18,259 bases of DNA. Origin: DATLGB01 sp038258425. Lineage in GTDB: Bacteria > Actinomycetota > Thermoleophilia > Solirubrobacterales > Solirubrobacteraceae. The DNA lies in the NCBI GenBank assembly GCA_038258425.1, contig JBBSPV010000059.1, positions 1 through 18,259 of the forward strand, given 5' to 3'. This document shows, piece by piece, positions 1-7,524 of this stretch (positions within the stretch are counted from its first letter, which is position 1; every line of letters starts with the position of its first letter). The notes beneath the pieces were generated by a model. The model had not been told where the DNA came from and made no database searches. It worked only from the letters and a program-made list of their open reading frames with translations. Made by a program: the position numbers and the translations under genes.

Positions 1-2150
1 CCCACCCCCGACACCGCGAACTTCACCAGAAAGTCGTTCACCGGACTGGAATCCACGATCACCCGACTGCCCAACCCCAGCGCCGACGACGGCTTCGACG
101 CATCCACCGTCGCATCGTCCGTCGCCGCAAACGTCAACGTCTGCCCGCCGCCCCCGGCCGGGGTCGTCACCGAGACGGTGCTCGCCGTCGACACGTTGCC
201 GGCGGCGTCCACCGCCGACACGCCGTAGACGGTCGTCCGGCCGGCAGGGGCGCTCTGATCCGTGTAGCTCGTGGCGCCGGCGGGCGCGTCCGGCAGCCGC
301 GTGCCGTCGCGCGTGATCCGGTAGGCCGCGACGCCGACGTTGTCGGTGCTCGCCGTCCAGCCCAGGTCGACCGGGCTGGAGGAGACGGCCGTCCCCGAGA
401 GGTTCCCGGGCGCGGTCGGCGGCTGGGTGTCTGCGGCGCCCGGCGTGGTGACGCTCGTGCCCGGGGACTGCTTGGCGGACTCGTTGCCGGCGGCGTCCAG
501 CGCGGTCACCTGGTAGCGGTAGGCCGTGCTCGGGGAGACCGTCGGGTCCGTGTAGCTCGTGCCGGAGCCCGTGAGCGTGGTCAGCAGGGTGCCGTCGCGG
601 TAGACCCGGTAGCCGGTGACGCCCGTGTCGTCCGTGCTCGCCGACCACGAGAGCTGCACGCGGTCGGGCGCCGGGGCGGTGGCGGCGAGGTTGCCCGGCA
701 CGCTCGGGGGCGTCGAGTCCGGCTCGCTGCTCGGGAACGTGTAGGTCTGGACGTCGTACGTGCGGCCGAGCTCGTCCGTCGGCGTGACGGTGACCTTCTG
801 CCCGTCGACGGTCACCTTCGAGAAGCCGTAGACGTGGTCGTCGCTCAGGCCCGCGGGAGCCGAGCCGCAGTGCGAGCCGCCGCGGCCGATCGCGTAGAGG
901 TCCATGGCCGTGCAGCCGCTCACCGAGCCGAGGGCGGCGCCGCCGTTGCCCTGCACGTAGGTCACGAGGCCGGCCGGGTCGGGCTTGTTGCGCTGGTAGC
1001 CGTGCGCGTGCCCGTTGAAGGCCAGGTTGACGTTGTTCTGGTTGAGCAGCCCCTGCAGCGTGCCGGCCCCACCCTGCAGCGACGTGTCCGAGCCCTGGCC
1101 GGAGGAGTCCGCGTACAGCGGGTAGTGCCAGAACGCGAACTTCAGCGACCGCGGATGGCTCTCGAGGTCCTGCTTGAGCCACTGGTACTCGGCGGCGCTC
1201 GGCGTCCAGTGGGCCGCCGCGTCGCTCGTGTACGGGGTCTGGCCCGGACCGTTGTTCTGGTCGGCCCAGGCCGTGGTGAGCACGTAGAAGCGGGCCTTGC
1301 CGGCGTCGAAGGCGTACCAGAAGCTCGGATACTTCGTCGGCGCCGACCCGTTGATGGCCGGGTAGTCCTCCATGAGGTAGCGGCCGCCCGAGTTGCCGGC
1401 CGCGTTGCCCTCGGGCCAGTTGACCTGCTGGTTGATGCCGTTGGTGAAGCCGTGGTTGCCCGTGACGTTGAACACCGGCAGCGATCGGCCGGGAACGCCC
1501 CAGAAGTCGGGCGCGAACACCGAGCTGATGTCCGTGCCCTTCTGCTGCAGGTCCCCGTAGGCGGTCTGGCTGCCGCTCTGGTACGCGGTGTCACCGGTCA
1601 TCACCGCGAAGCGGGCGCCGCTGCTCGACATCTGGCCGAGCACGTTGGCCTGGTCGGGGTTCGCCGAGTTCGCGTACGCCTGCCCCCAGTCGCCGAAGAC
1701 CGCGAAGGAGAACGGGGCCGCCGAGTTCGCCGCCACCTGCGACGTGAACACCGGCGATGCGTCGCTGCCCAGCAGGTCCGTGCCGCCGAGCTTGGGTCGG
1801 TAGCAGTAGCGGTGATCGGGATCGACGGGGATGTCCGCCTTCCACTGGTACTCCAGGACCGAGTTCACCGTGATCGAGGTCCGCGTCGCGGGCGTCGTGT
1901 TCGCCGCGCACGAGCCCTCCGGCCCCCACTGGACGCTGCCCGTCGAGCCCGCGCGCGTCGTCGCCCAGTTGATCGTCATCGACGTCTGGACGCTGTCGGT
2001 GAGGTACGGGTAACGGGTCAGCGCCCCGTCCGTCGCGGCGCCGGCGGGGGGCGCGCCGAGACCGGCCGGCACGAGCAGCGCCGCGAGGAGCGCGGCGCAG
2101 GGCAGGCAGCGTCGCAACAGCGTCGCGGACGTGCGGAACGAGACGGGCAC
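1..2150 (-). CDS. Secreted calcineurin-like metallophosphoesterase with two FN3 domains and a DNRLRE-like module (3' end outside window)
   Basis: The frame is open from a GTG at 2150 to the window edge, giving 716 full codons with no stop; a TGA lies three codons upstream of the GTG. The N-terminus looks like a signal peptide: basic RTSATLLRR, a hydrophobic stretch, then an AGAA cleavage region near residue 40. Next comes a purple-acid-phosphatase-like beta domain (TRYPYLTDS onward). The metallophosphoesterase core follows, with FGDWG (D154), GDTAY (D187), GNHG (N232, H233), FWHYPLY (H342) and GHAHGY (H381, H383), so the full metal-ligand set is present. Two fibronectin type III repeats lie at about 477-565 and 567-655. 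From about 660 the sequence resembles a DNRLRE/CBM96-like module (DATVDASKPSSALGLGS). It probably hydrolyses phosphate esters outside the membrane; the substrate is unknown. It lies 65 bp downstream of the importer ATPase gene on the same strand, and I see no strong promoter in the gap. Confidence 0.85.
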   Translation of the reverse strand, partial: MPVSFRTSATLLRRCLPCAALLAALLVPAGLGAPPAGAATDGALTRYPYLTDSVQTSMTINWATTRAGSTGSVQWGPEGSCAANTTPATRTSITVNSVLEYQWKADIPVDPDHRYCYRPKLGGTDLLGSDASPVFTSQVAANSAAPFSFAVFGDWGQAYANSANPDQANVLGQMSSSGARFAVMTGDTAYQSGSQTAYGDLQQKGTDISSVFAPDFWGVPGRSLPVFNVTGNHGFTNGINQQVNWPEGNAAGNSGGRYLMEDYPAINGSAPTKYPSFWYAFDAGKARFYVLTTAWADQNNGPGQTPYTSDAAAHWTPSAAEYQWLKQDLESHPRSLKFAFWHYPLYADSSGQGSDTSLQGGAGTLQGLLNQNNVNLAFNGHAHGYQRNKPDPAGLVTYVQGNGGAALGSVSGCTAMDLYAIGRGGSHCGSAPAGLSDDHVYGFSKVTVDGQKVTVTPTDELGRTYDVQTYTFPSSEPDSTPPSVPGNLAATAPAPDRVQLSWSASTDDTGVTGYRVYRDGTLLTTLTGSGTSYTDPTVSPSTAYRYQVTALDAAGNESAKQSPGTSVTTPGAADTQPPTAPGNLSGTAVSSSPVDLGWTASTDNVGVAAYRITRDGTRLPDAPAGATSYTDQSAPAGRTTVYGVSAVDAAGNVSTASTVSVTTPAGGGGQTLTFAATDDATVDASKPSSALGLGSRVIVDSSPVNDFLVKFAVSGV

Positions 2151-2215
2151 ATGACCTCAAACGACCCTGCGCCGTAAAACTGGTGCATCGACTCGAACGA
2201 CCGTCGAGCCAGGCG

Positions 2216-2980
2216 TCAGAGCACCCGGGACAGGAAGGCTCGCGTGCGCTCGTGGCGCGGCGCGTCGAACGTCGCTTGCGGCTCGCCGGCCTCCACGACG
2301 ACGCCGTCGTCCATGAAGGCGACGGTGTCGGCGGCCTCGCGCGCGAAGCCGATCTCGTGCGTGACGACGATCATCGTCATCCCGTCACGGGCGAGCCCGC
2401 CCATGACGTCGAGCACCTCCCCCACGAGCTCGGGATCCAGTGCCGAGGTCGGCTCGTCGAAGAGCATGAGCTTGGGCTCCATGGCCAGCGCGCGGGCGAT
2501 CGCCACGCGCTGCTGCTGGCCGCCGGAGAGTTGGGAGGGATAGGCGTCGCCGCGATCGCCGAGGCCGACCCGGCCCAACAGCTCGCGCGCGGCGTCGCGC
2601 GCCGCGTCCTTGCGCTGGCCGCGGACGGTGATCGGCGCGGCGGCGACGTTGTCGAGCGCCGTCATGTGCGGAAACAGGTTGAAGCGCTGGAAGACCATCC
2701 CGATCTCCGTGCGCTTGCGCGCGACCTCGGCGTCGCGCAGCTCGTGCAGCGTGTCGCCCACCTGCCGGTAGCCGACGAGCTCGTCGTCGACCCACAGCCG
2801 GCCGGCGTTGATGGCCTCGAGGTGATTGATGCAGCGCAGGAACGTCGACTTCCCCGAGCCGGAGGGGCCCAGCAGGCACAGCACCTCGCTGCGGCGCACC
2901 TCCAGCGTGATGCCCTTGAGCACCTCGTGGCGGCCGAAGCGCTTGTGCACCCCCTCGGCGCGGACCATGACCTCGCTCAT
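2216..2980 (-). CDS. Polar amino acid ABC transporter, ATP-binding protein
   Basis: A 254-residue ABC ATPase of the GlnQ/HisP type, which would power uptake through the adjacent permease at the cytoplasmic membrane. Visible motifs are Walker A GPSGSGKST (38-46, K44), the Q-loop Q98 in MVFQRFNLFPH, the signature LSGGQQQR (151-158), Walker B LMLFDE (D175, E176), the D-loop SALD and the switch H208 in VVTHE. The length is normal for the family. The ATG at 2978-2980 overlaps the permease stop codon (ATGA), so translation is probably coupled and the start is well supported. A longer reading that begins far upstream crosses the other importer genes in the wrong frame and is not real. Family assignment is secure; the substrate is set by the binding protein and is not visible here. 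Confidence 0.95.
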   Translation of the reverse strand: MSEVMVRAEGVHKRFGRHEVLKGITLEVRRSEVLCLLGPSGSGKSTFLRCINHLEAINAGRLWVDDELVGYRQVGDTLHELRDAEVARKRTEIGMVFQRFNLFPHMTALDNVAAAPITVRGQRKDAARDAARELLGRVGLGDRGDAYPSQLSGGQQQRVAIARALAMEPKLMLFDEPTSALDPELVGEVLDVMGGLARDGMTMIVVTHEIGFAREAADTVAFMDDGVVVEAGEPQATFDAPRHERTRAFLSRVL

Positions 2981-3924
2981 CCCGCGTCTCCCGCCGGGTT
3001 CGCGCGCGCCCGCAGGAGGCGGCGCAGCCGCATCAGCGGCGTGTCGGGCAGGCTGCGGGCGGCGCCGCGGGCGAAGCGGCGCTCGAGGTAGTACTGGCCG
3101 ACGGAGAGGATGCTCGTGGCGATCAGGTACCAGACGGTGGCCACGATCAGCAGGGGGATCTGCTTGAAGTTCACGGAGTAGATGAGCTGGACGGAGTACA
3201 ACAGCTCGGCGACCGCGATGACGCTCACCAGCGACGTCGTCTTGAGCATGGAGATCGTCTCGTTGCCCGTCGGGGGGATGATGACCCGCATGGCCTGCGG
3301 CAACACGATGCGGCGCATGATCTGCAGCCGGGTCATCCCCAGCGCCTGCGCGGCCTCGGTCTGGCCCTCGTCCACGGAGATGATGCCCGCGCGCACGATC
3401 TCGGACATGTAGGCGCCCTCGTTGAGCCCGAGGGCGAGGATCGCCGCCACGAACACCGTGATCAGCCCGTTGGCGCTGCCGCCCGCCAGCTCCGGCCCGC
3501 CGAACGGGATCCCGAGCGAGATGCGCGGGTACAGCGCGGCGATGAAGCTCCAGAAGAGGATCTGCACGAGCACCGGCGTGCCCCGGAACACGTACACGTA
3601 GATCCAGCTGACCGCGGAGACGAGCGGGTTGGGCGACAGCCGCATGACCGCCAGCAGGACGCCGAGCACGATGCCGATCACCATGGCGATCGCGGTGAGC
3701 TCCAGCGTCAGGACCAGCCCGCGCATGACCCGCGGATCGAAGAAGAAGTCGGCGAAGGTGCCCCAGCCGAAGCGCGGGTTCGTGGCCACGGACTCGACGG
3801 CGATGGCCACGAGCAGCAGGACCACCGCGGCCGCCACCCAGCGGCCCGGATGACGCACCGGGATCGCCCGGATCTCCTCCGGGCGATCCACGCGCGACGC
3901 GGCGGCGGGGCTGTCCGACGCCAC
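2977..3924 (-). CDS. Polar amino acid ABC transporter, permease protein
   Basis: A 315-residue membrane permease of the HisM/GlnP family. A short charged N-terminus is followed by a hydrophobic segment (WVAAAVVLLLVAIAV), an extracytoplasmic stretch, and the usual core helices. The EAA loop that docks on the ATPase reads EAAQALGMTRLQIMRRIVLPQA, and VFRGTPVLVQI is the family's typical motif after the second core helix. A basic C-terminal tail of about 40 residues follows the last helix. The GTG at 3922-3924 starts three bases after the binding-protein stop, and the gene's own TGA overlaps the ATPase ATG. This is the only permease in the locus, so the channel is probably a homodimer. Confidence 0.93.
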   Translation of the reverse strand: MASDSPAAASRVDRPEEIRAIPVRHPGRWVAAAVVLLLVAIAVESVATNPRFGWGTFADFFFDPRVMRGLVLTLELTAIAMVIGIVLGVLLAVMRLSPNPLVSAVSWIYVYVFRGTPVLVQILFWSFIAALYPRISLGIPFGGPELAGGSANGLITVFVAAILALGLNEGAYMSEIVRAGIISVDEGQTEAAQALGMTRLQIMRRIVLPQAMRVIIPPTGNETISMLKTTSLVSVIAVAELLYSVQLIYSVNFKQIPLLIVATVWYLIATSILSVGQYYLERRFARGAARSLPDTPLMRLRRLLRARANPAGDAG

Positions 3925-3927
3925 GGC

Positions 3928-4854
3928 CTAGCTCGTGGCGCCGTTGATCGTCGGGTCGGTGATTCCGCTGTCGGTCACGCCCCACTTCTTCAGGATGGCC
4001 TTGTACTGCCCGTCGGCCATGAGCTTCTTCAGCGCCGCCAGCACCGGCTTGTCGAGGCCCGACTTCTTCGGGATCGCGATCCCGAACGGCGCGGTGCCGT
4101 AGGACTGACCGACGGTCTTGAACTGCCCGCCGGACTTCTTGACCTGGTACGCGACGACCGGCGAGTCGCCCATGGCCACCTTTGCGCGGCCGCTGGAGAG
4201 CGCGAGGTTGACGCCGTTGAAGTCCGGGAACACGGAGACGGAGACGGCCGGCTTGCCCGCCGACTTGCACTTCTTGCCCTGGGCGCTGGCGTCGGCCTGC
4301 TGCGTCGTGCCCTTCTCCACCGCGACCTTCTTGCCGCAGAGGTCCTTGAGCCCGTTGATCGCCGGACCGCCCTGCGCCTTGACGTAGAACGAGGTGCCGG
4401 CGCTGAAGTACGTGACGAAGTCGACGGTCTGCTCGCGCTCCTTCGTGTCCGTGAAGGAGGACATCCCGAGCTGGTACTTGCCCGAGGTCAGACCCGGCAG
4501 GATGGAGTCGAAGCCGGCGTTGACGACCTTGACCTTGACGCCCATGACCTTGGCCAGGTTCTCCGCCAGGTCGGCGTCGACGCCCTTGACGGTCTTGCCG
4601 TCCTTGGCGACGAACTCCATGGGGGCGTAGCTCGCGTCGGCGGCGACCTTCAAGGTGCCCTTGGACTTGGCCGCCGCGGGCACGAGCTTCGCGACGGCCG
4701 GATCCTGCTTGGCGGCCGGGATCGCGCCCGAGCCCGACGAGCCCGACGAGCCCGACGAGCTCGAGCTCGACGAGTCGCTGCCGCAGCCGGCGAGCAGCCC
4801 GGCGGCGGCGACGGCCAGTACCGCGGCGCCGGCGCGATGGCGAATGGTGGTCAT
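3928..4854 (-). CDS. Amino acid ABC transporter substrate-binding lipoprotein
   Basis: A 308-residue family 3 solute-binding protein. The N-terminus is a lipoprotein signal with lipobox LAGC and acceptor Cys24. A Ser/Gly-rich linker (about 26-43) leads to the two-lobed domain beginning GTLKVAADASYAPMEF. The motif MSSFTDTKERE, with R140, matches the position where HisJ/GlnH-type proteins use an Arg to hold the ligand alpha-carboxylate, and MGDSP could supply the Asp that holds the alpha-amino group, so an amino acid ligand is likely. It is the first gene of the importer operon and has a strong ribosome binding site. Placement next to a hut operon suggests histidine or a histidine derivative, but that is inference. 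Family assignment is secure. Confidence 0.93.
   Translation of the reverse strand: MTTIRHRAGAAVLAVAAAGLLAGCGSDSSSSSSSGSSGSSGSGAIPAAKQDPAVAKLVPAAAKSKGTLKVAADASYAPMEFVAKDGKTVKGVDADLAENLAKVMGVKVKVVNAGFDSILPGLTSGKYQLGMSSFTDTKEREQTVDFVTYFSAGTSFYVKAQGGPAINGLKDLCGKKVAVEKGTTQQADASAQGKKCKSAGKPAVSVSVFPDFNGVNLALSSGRAKVAMGDSPVVAYQVKKSGGQFKTVGQSYGTAPFGIAIPKKSGLDKPVLAALKKLMADGQYKAILKKWGVTDSGITDPTINGATS
4730..4756. repeat. Three tandem 9-bp units in the lipoprotein linker
   Basis: Three perfect copies of GAGCCCGAC (plus-strand reading) lie head to tail and encode part of the Ser-Ser-Gly linker of the binding protein. Such in-frame repeats can change linker length by slippage without breaking the frame. Confidence 0.8.
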
Positions 4855-4989
4855 GGGACGTCCTCCTCGTCGTGGGACCAGCGGTCGCGGCCCACTGCGG
4901 GTCGTCGACTGGCGGGATTGAAGCGCATCGGCCGAGCACCGCCCAGACGCCTGGCCGCACTTGTGTCTGTCATCTGAGACGATACGCCC
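4855..4989. promoter_or_regulatory. Divergent intergenic region between importer and IclR regulator
   Basis: These 135 bases must hold the promoters of both the importer operon (minus) and the regulator gene (plus). I see no clear -35/-10 pair on either strand. A short imperfect inverted repeat, GTCT-N8-AGAC at about 4965-4980, lies just before the regulator start and could be part of an operator, but it is weak. The regulator gene has no convincing Shine-Dalgarno. IclR proteins often bind such divergent gaps and control both sides, so this is the natural place to look for its site. Confidence 0.5.
4862..4867 (-). promoter_or_regulatory. Ribosome binding site of the substrate-binding protein gene
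   Basis: The minus strand reads AGGAGG with a 7-base spacer to the ATG at 4854. This is one of the best Shine-Dalgarno sites in the window and fixes the start of the lipoprotein. Confidence 0.85.
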
Positions 4990-5766
4990 ATGGCCAACGC
5001 GGAGGCCGCCGTCCGCGCCCTCGCCCTGCTCAAGCTGCTCGCACGCCACGCCGCACCGGTGCCGGCCGCCACGATCGCCCGTGAGCTCGCGCTGCCCCGC
5101 TCGACGGTGTACCACCTGCTGGCGGTGCTGCGCGACGCCGGCTTCGTCACGCACCTGCCGGAGGCCCGCCGCTACGGCCTGGGCATCGCCGCCCATGAGC
5201 TCGGCTTCGCCTACGGGCGCCAGGAGCCGCTGCGCTGGGTTGCCGGGACGGTACTCGCGCGCCTCGTCGACGTCACGACGCATTCGGGCCACCTCGCGGT
5301 GCTCCACGGTCCCGACGTGCTCTATCTGCTCGAGGAGCGGGCGGCCGGCCGGCCCAGCCTGGTGACCGACGTCGGCGTCCGGCTGCCCGCACCCGTCACG
5401 GCCAGCGGCCTCGCGATGCTCGCCGCCCTGCCGGCCGCCCAGGTGCGTGCGCTGGTCCCGACCCGCCGGGCGCTCGTGCAACGCCACGGCGTCGGTCCCG
5501 CCTCGATCCGCGAGCTGGAGCGGCTGCTCGCGCAGGTCCGGCGCGACGGCCACGCGGCCGAGGACGGCACCGTGACCCGCGGCTTCGCTTCCGTCGCCTG
5601 CGCCGTGCTCGACCACGGCGGCCACCCGGTCGCCGCCGTCGCCCTGACCTTCCCCGCGGCCGAGGTCGGACCGCAGGCCCGCTCCGTCCTCGCGGCGCAG
5701 GTGGGGCGGGCCGCCGACCGTGTCGCCCGCCGGGTACGGGGACGCGCCACGCTTGACAAGGTGTAA
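4990..5766 (+). CDS. IclR-family transcriptional regulator
   Basis: A 258-residue protein with an N-terminal winged helix-turn-helix (about 5-65; LPRSTVYHLLAVLRDAGFV is the recognition region) and a C-terminal IclR effector domain (about 75-245; ASGLAMLAALP and RGFASVACAVLD are typical segments). IclR regulators commonly sense small organic acids or catabolic intermediates and repress or activate neighbouring genes. It is divergent from the importer and lies directly upstream of the Rieske-hut operon, whose promoter overlaps its last codons. It is therefore a candidate regulator of either or both. The ATG at 4990 gives the expected N-terminal helix and no better upstream start is visible. Family is clear; ligand and targets are unknown. 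Confidence 0.92.
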   Translation: MANAEAAVRALALLKLLARHAAPVPAATIARELALPRSTVYHLLAVLRDAGFVTHLPEARRYGLGIAAHELGFAYGRQEPLRWVAGTVLARLVDVTTHSGHLAVLHGPDVLYLLEERAAGRPSLVTDVGVRLPAPVTASGLAMLAALPAAQVRALVPTRRALVQRHGVGPASIRELERLLAQVRRDGHAAEDGTVTRGFASVACAVLDHGGHPVAAVALTFPAAEVGPQARSVLAAQVGRAADRVARRVRGRATLDKV

Positions 5767-5781
5767 GGCCTTACCTACGGT
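5753..5781 (+). promoter_or_regulatory. Sigma-70-like promoter of the Rieske-hut operon
   Basis: A consensus -35 TTGACA (5753-5758) is followed by exactly 17 bases and a -10-like TACGGT (5776-5781). It overlaps the end of the IclR gene and would place transcription start near 5788, about 25 bases before the Rieske GTG. The spacer contains a perfect palindrome. In a genome this rich in GC a full TTGACA with ideal spacing in the right place is unlikely to be accidental, but no transcript data support it. Confidence 0.7.
5763..5774. promoter_or_regulatory. 12-bp perfect palindrome in the promoter spacer, candidate operator
   Basis: GTAAGGCCTTAC is perfectly self-complementary and sits between the -35 and -10 elements, where a bound repressor would block RNA polymerase. 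Symmetry ends at these 12 bases. Either the GntR/FCD protein encoded second in the operon or the upstream IclR protein could be the binder. Confidence 0.55.
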
Positions 5782-5799
5782 GGACGTCGATCCCGCGAT

Positions 5800-5806
5800 G
5801 GAGGAG
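5800..5806 (+). promoter_or_regulatory. Ribosome binding site deciding the Rieske start
   Basis: GGAGGAG with a 6-base spacer precedes the GTG at 5813. It overlaps the in-frame ATG at 5798, which has no such site, so the GTG is the better start. Confidence 0.75.
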
Positions 5807-5812
5807 CCCGCC

Positions 5813-6850
5813 GTGACCGCCTTTCCGCCCGCCGCCGTTCCCGACTTCGAGGCCCTGCGCGCCTGCTGGCACCCCGTCGGCTACGCGGCCGCACTCGGGG
5901 AGCAACCGCTGCGCGTGCGGCTGCTCGGCCACGACCTCGTGCTCTGGCGCGACTCGAGCGGCACCGCGCACGTCCTGCGCGACCTCTGTGTGCACCGCGG
6001 CACGGCGCTGTCGCTCGGCCGGGTCGTCGGCGATCAGCTCATGTGCCCCTACCACGGCTGGCGTTACGGCGCCGACGGGATGTGCAAGGCGATCCCGCAG
6101 CTTCAGGACCCCTCGCGCGTCCCGGGCAAGGCCCGCGTGGACGCCTTCGGCTGCCAGGAGCGCTACGGGCTGCTGTGGGTCGCCATGGACGCGCCGCGCT
6201 GGGAGCTGCCGCGGATCGACGAGTTCGAGTCGGCGGACTGGACCGTCGTGCCCACCGGTCCGTTCGCATGGAACGCCGACGCCTCCCGCCAGCTGGAGAA
6301 CTTCACGGACTTCGGTCACTTCCCCTGGGTGCATCCGGGTCTGCTGGGCGACCCGAGCCGTCCGGTGGTGCCGAGCTACACCGTGCGCACGGAGGATCAC
6401 GTCCTGCACTACGACGTCGTGCGTCCCGAGGCGCCCAACAGCGAGGACTTCCCCGTCTTCGCCAACGAGGTCATCGACTCGCCAGAGCGCCGCAGCCGCT
6501 ACGAGCTCCATCTCCCTTACACGATCCTGCTGCGCCTGGGCTGGGGCGGCGAGGCCGGCATGGTCTACTTCTTCACCTCCCAGCCCGTCGACCACGACCA
6601 CTGCACGGGCTACCTCGTGATCGGGCGCAACTACGACCCCGACCAGCCCGACAGCGTCCTGCAGGACTTCGAGGACACGATCTTCAACCAGGACCAGCTC
6701 GTGGTGGAGTCCCAGCGCCCCGAGCGGGTGCCCTTCGACCTCGCGGCCGAGATGCACCTGAAGTTCGACGCGGTGGCGATCAACTACCGGCGGGCCATGC
6801 GCGAGCAGGGCCTGGCCCGGCGGGGCGCGAACGAGACGCTCGTCGCGTGA
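5813..6850 (+). CDS. Rieske non-heme iron oxygenase, terminal oxygenase subunit
   Basis: A 345-residue protein, close in size to VanA- or dicamba demethylase-type oxygenases. The Rieske [2Fe-2S] site is complete: C59-x-H61 and C78-x-x-H81 in CPYHGW. The mononuclear iron site follows in NFTDFGHFPWVH, with bridging D166 and ligands H169 and H174; D294 in FNQDQLVVESQRPE is the likely third ligand. Such enzymes hydroxylate or demethylate a substrate using O2 and electrons from a reductase, and no reductase or ferredoxin gene is in the window. The gene heads the hut operon, and its stop overlaps the GntR start (GTGA). The substrate is unknown; context suggests a histidine-related compound. I chose the GTG at 5813 from its ribosome binding site; longer readings would overlap the IclR gene. 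Confidence 0.9.
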   Translation: MTAFPPAAVPDFEALRACWHPVGYAAALGEQPLRVRLLGHDLVLWRDSSGTAHVLRDLCVHRGTALSLGRVVGDQLMCPYHGWRYGADGMCKAIPQLQDPSRVPGKARVDAFGCQERYGLLWVAMDAPRWELPRIDEFESADWTVVPTGPFAWNADASRQLENFTDFGHFPWVHPGLLGDPSRPVVPSYTVRTEDHVLHYDVVRPEAPNSEDFPVFANEVIDSPERRSRYELHLPYTILLRLGWGGEAGMVYFFTSQPVDHDHCTGYLVIGRNYDPDQPDSVLQDFEDTIFNQDQLVVESQRPERVPFDLAAEMHLKFDAVAINYRRAMREQGLARRGANETLVA

Positions 6851-7524
6851 CCGGCCTCGACGGGGCGATCGAGGTCGCCAGTCTCCGCGCGGAGGCGACG
6901 CGGCGCATCCGGGCCGGGATCGTCTACGGCGACATCGCCCCGGGCGTCGTGCACTCGGCGCCGGCGCTGGCGGCGCGGATGGGGGTCTCGATCACGCCCG
7001 TGCGCGAGGCGCTGCTCGAGCTGACCCACCGCGGGATGGTCACCCAGGTGCGCAACCGCGGCTTCCGGATCGTGCAGCGCACGGCGGCGGAGCTCGACGC
7101 GGCGCTCGAGCTGCGCGGCCTCGTGGAGCCGCCGATGCTCGCCCGGGCCGGCGCCCGCCTCACGCCCGACGACGCCGGCCGAATCGGCGCCATCGCCGAC
7201 GAGGGCGTCGCCGCCGCCGCCGCCGGCGACTTCGGCGCCTTCCTCGACCTCGACCGGCGCTTCCACCTCGGGCTGCTCGAGCTGGCCGGCAACCCGCGGG
7301 TGGTCGAGCTCGTCGACCAGCTCCTCGATCAGCTGCGGCTGGCCGCCTTCGCGCCCGCCGGCCGCCAGGCACCGCTCGTCGTCGTCGCCGAGGGGCACCG
7401 GGCGATCCTCGCCGCGATGGAGTCGGGCGTCGGTGCCGACGTCGAGCGGGCGGCGCGCACCCACCTCGAGCTCACCCGCTCGACCTGGGCCGGCGACGCG
7501 GACGACGCGTCCGTGGCGGCCTGA
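6847..7524 (+). CDS. GntR-family transcriptional regulator, FadR/FCD type
   Basis: A 225-residue regulator. The N-terminal winged helix (about 12-76) contains ALAARMGVSITPVREALLEL, the usual GntR recognition region, and RNRGFRIV is the wing. The all-helical FCD effector domain (about 83-210) keeps the metal/ligand set D136 and H140 (DRRFH), H184 (GHR) and H206 (THL). FCD domains often bind metal plus a carboxylic acid, so urocanate or another pathway acid would be a natural effector; this is inference. The GTG at 6847 overlaps the Rieske stop, making it part of the operon, where it could autoregulate through the palindrome in the upstream promoter. A longer upstream reading in this frame is a shadow of the Rieske gene. 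Confidence 0.92.
   Translation: MTGLDGAIEVASLRAEATRRIRAGIVYGDIAPGVVHSAPALAARMGVSITPVREALLELTHRGMVTQVRNRGFRIVQRTAAELDAALELRGLVEPPMLARAGARLTPDDAGRIGAIADEGVAAAAAGDFGAFLDLDRRFHLGLLELAGNPRVVELVDQLLDQLRLAAFAPAGRQAPLVVVAEGHRAILAAMESGVGADVERAARTHLELTRSTWAGDADDASVAA

Noticed and set aside
834..2177. A 447-codon plus-strand open frame opposite the phosphoesterase
   Set aside because: Low-complexity Arg/Val/Ala-rich product with no motifs. The minus strand encodes a complete metallophosphoesterase active site in the same span.
2192..2208. Inverted repeat CTCGA-N7-TCGAG between the ATPase and phosphoesterase genes as a terminator
   Set aside because: Only 5-bp arms and no T-run on either strand; too weak to call a terminator.
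4730..4756. The 9-bp tandem repeats as a regulatory iteron or mobile element remnant
   Set aside because: They lie inside the coding sequence and simply encode the Ser/Gly linker typical of lipoproteins.
5720..5812. Longer Rieske N-terminus starting at 5720 or at ATG 5798
   Set aside because: The first overlaps the IclR gene and promoter, and the added residues do not resemble the family. GGAGGAG is correctly spaced only for GTG 5813.
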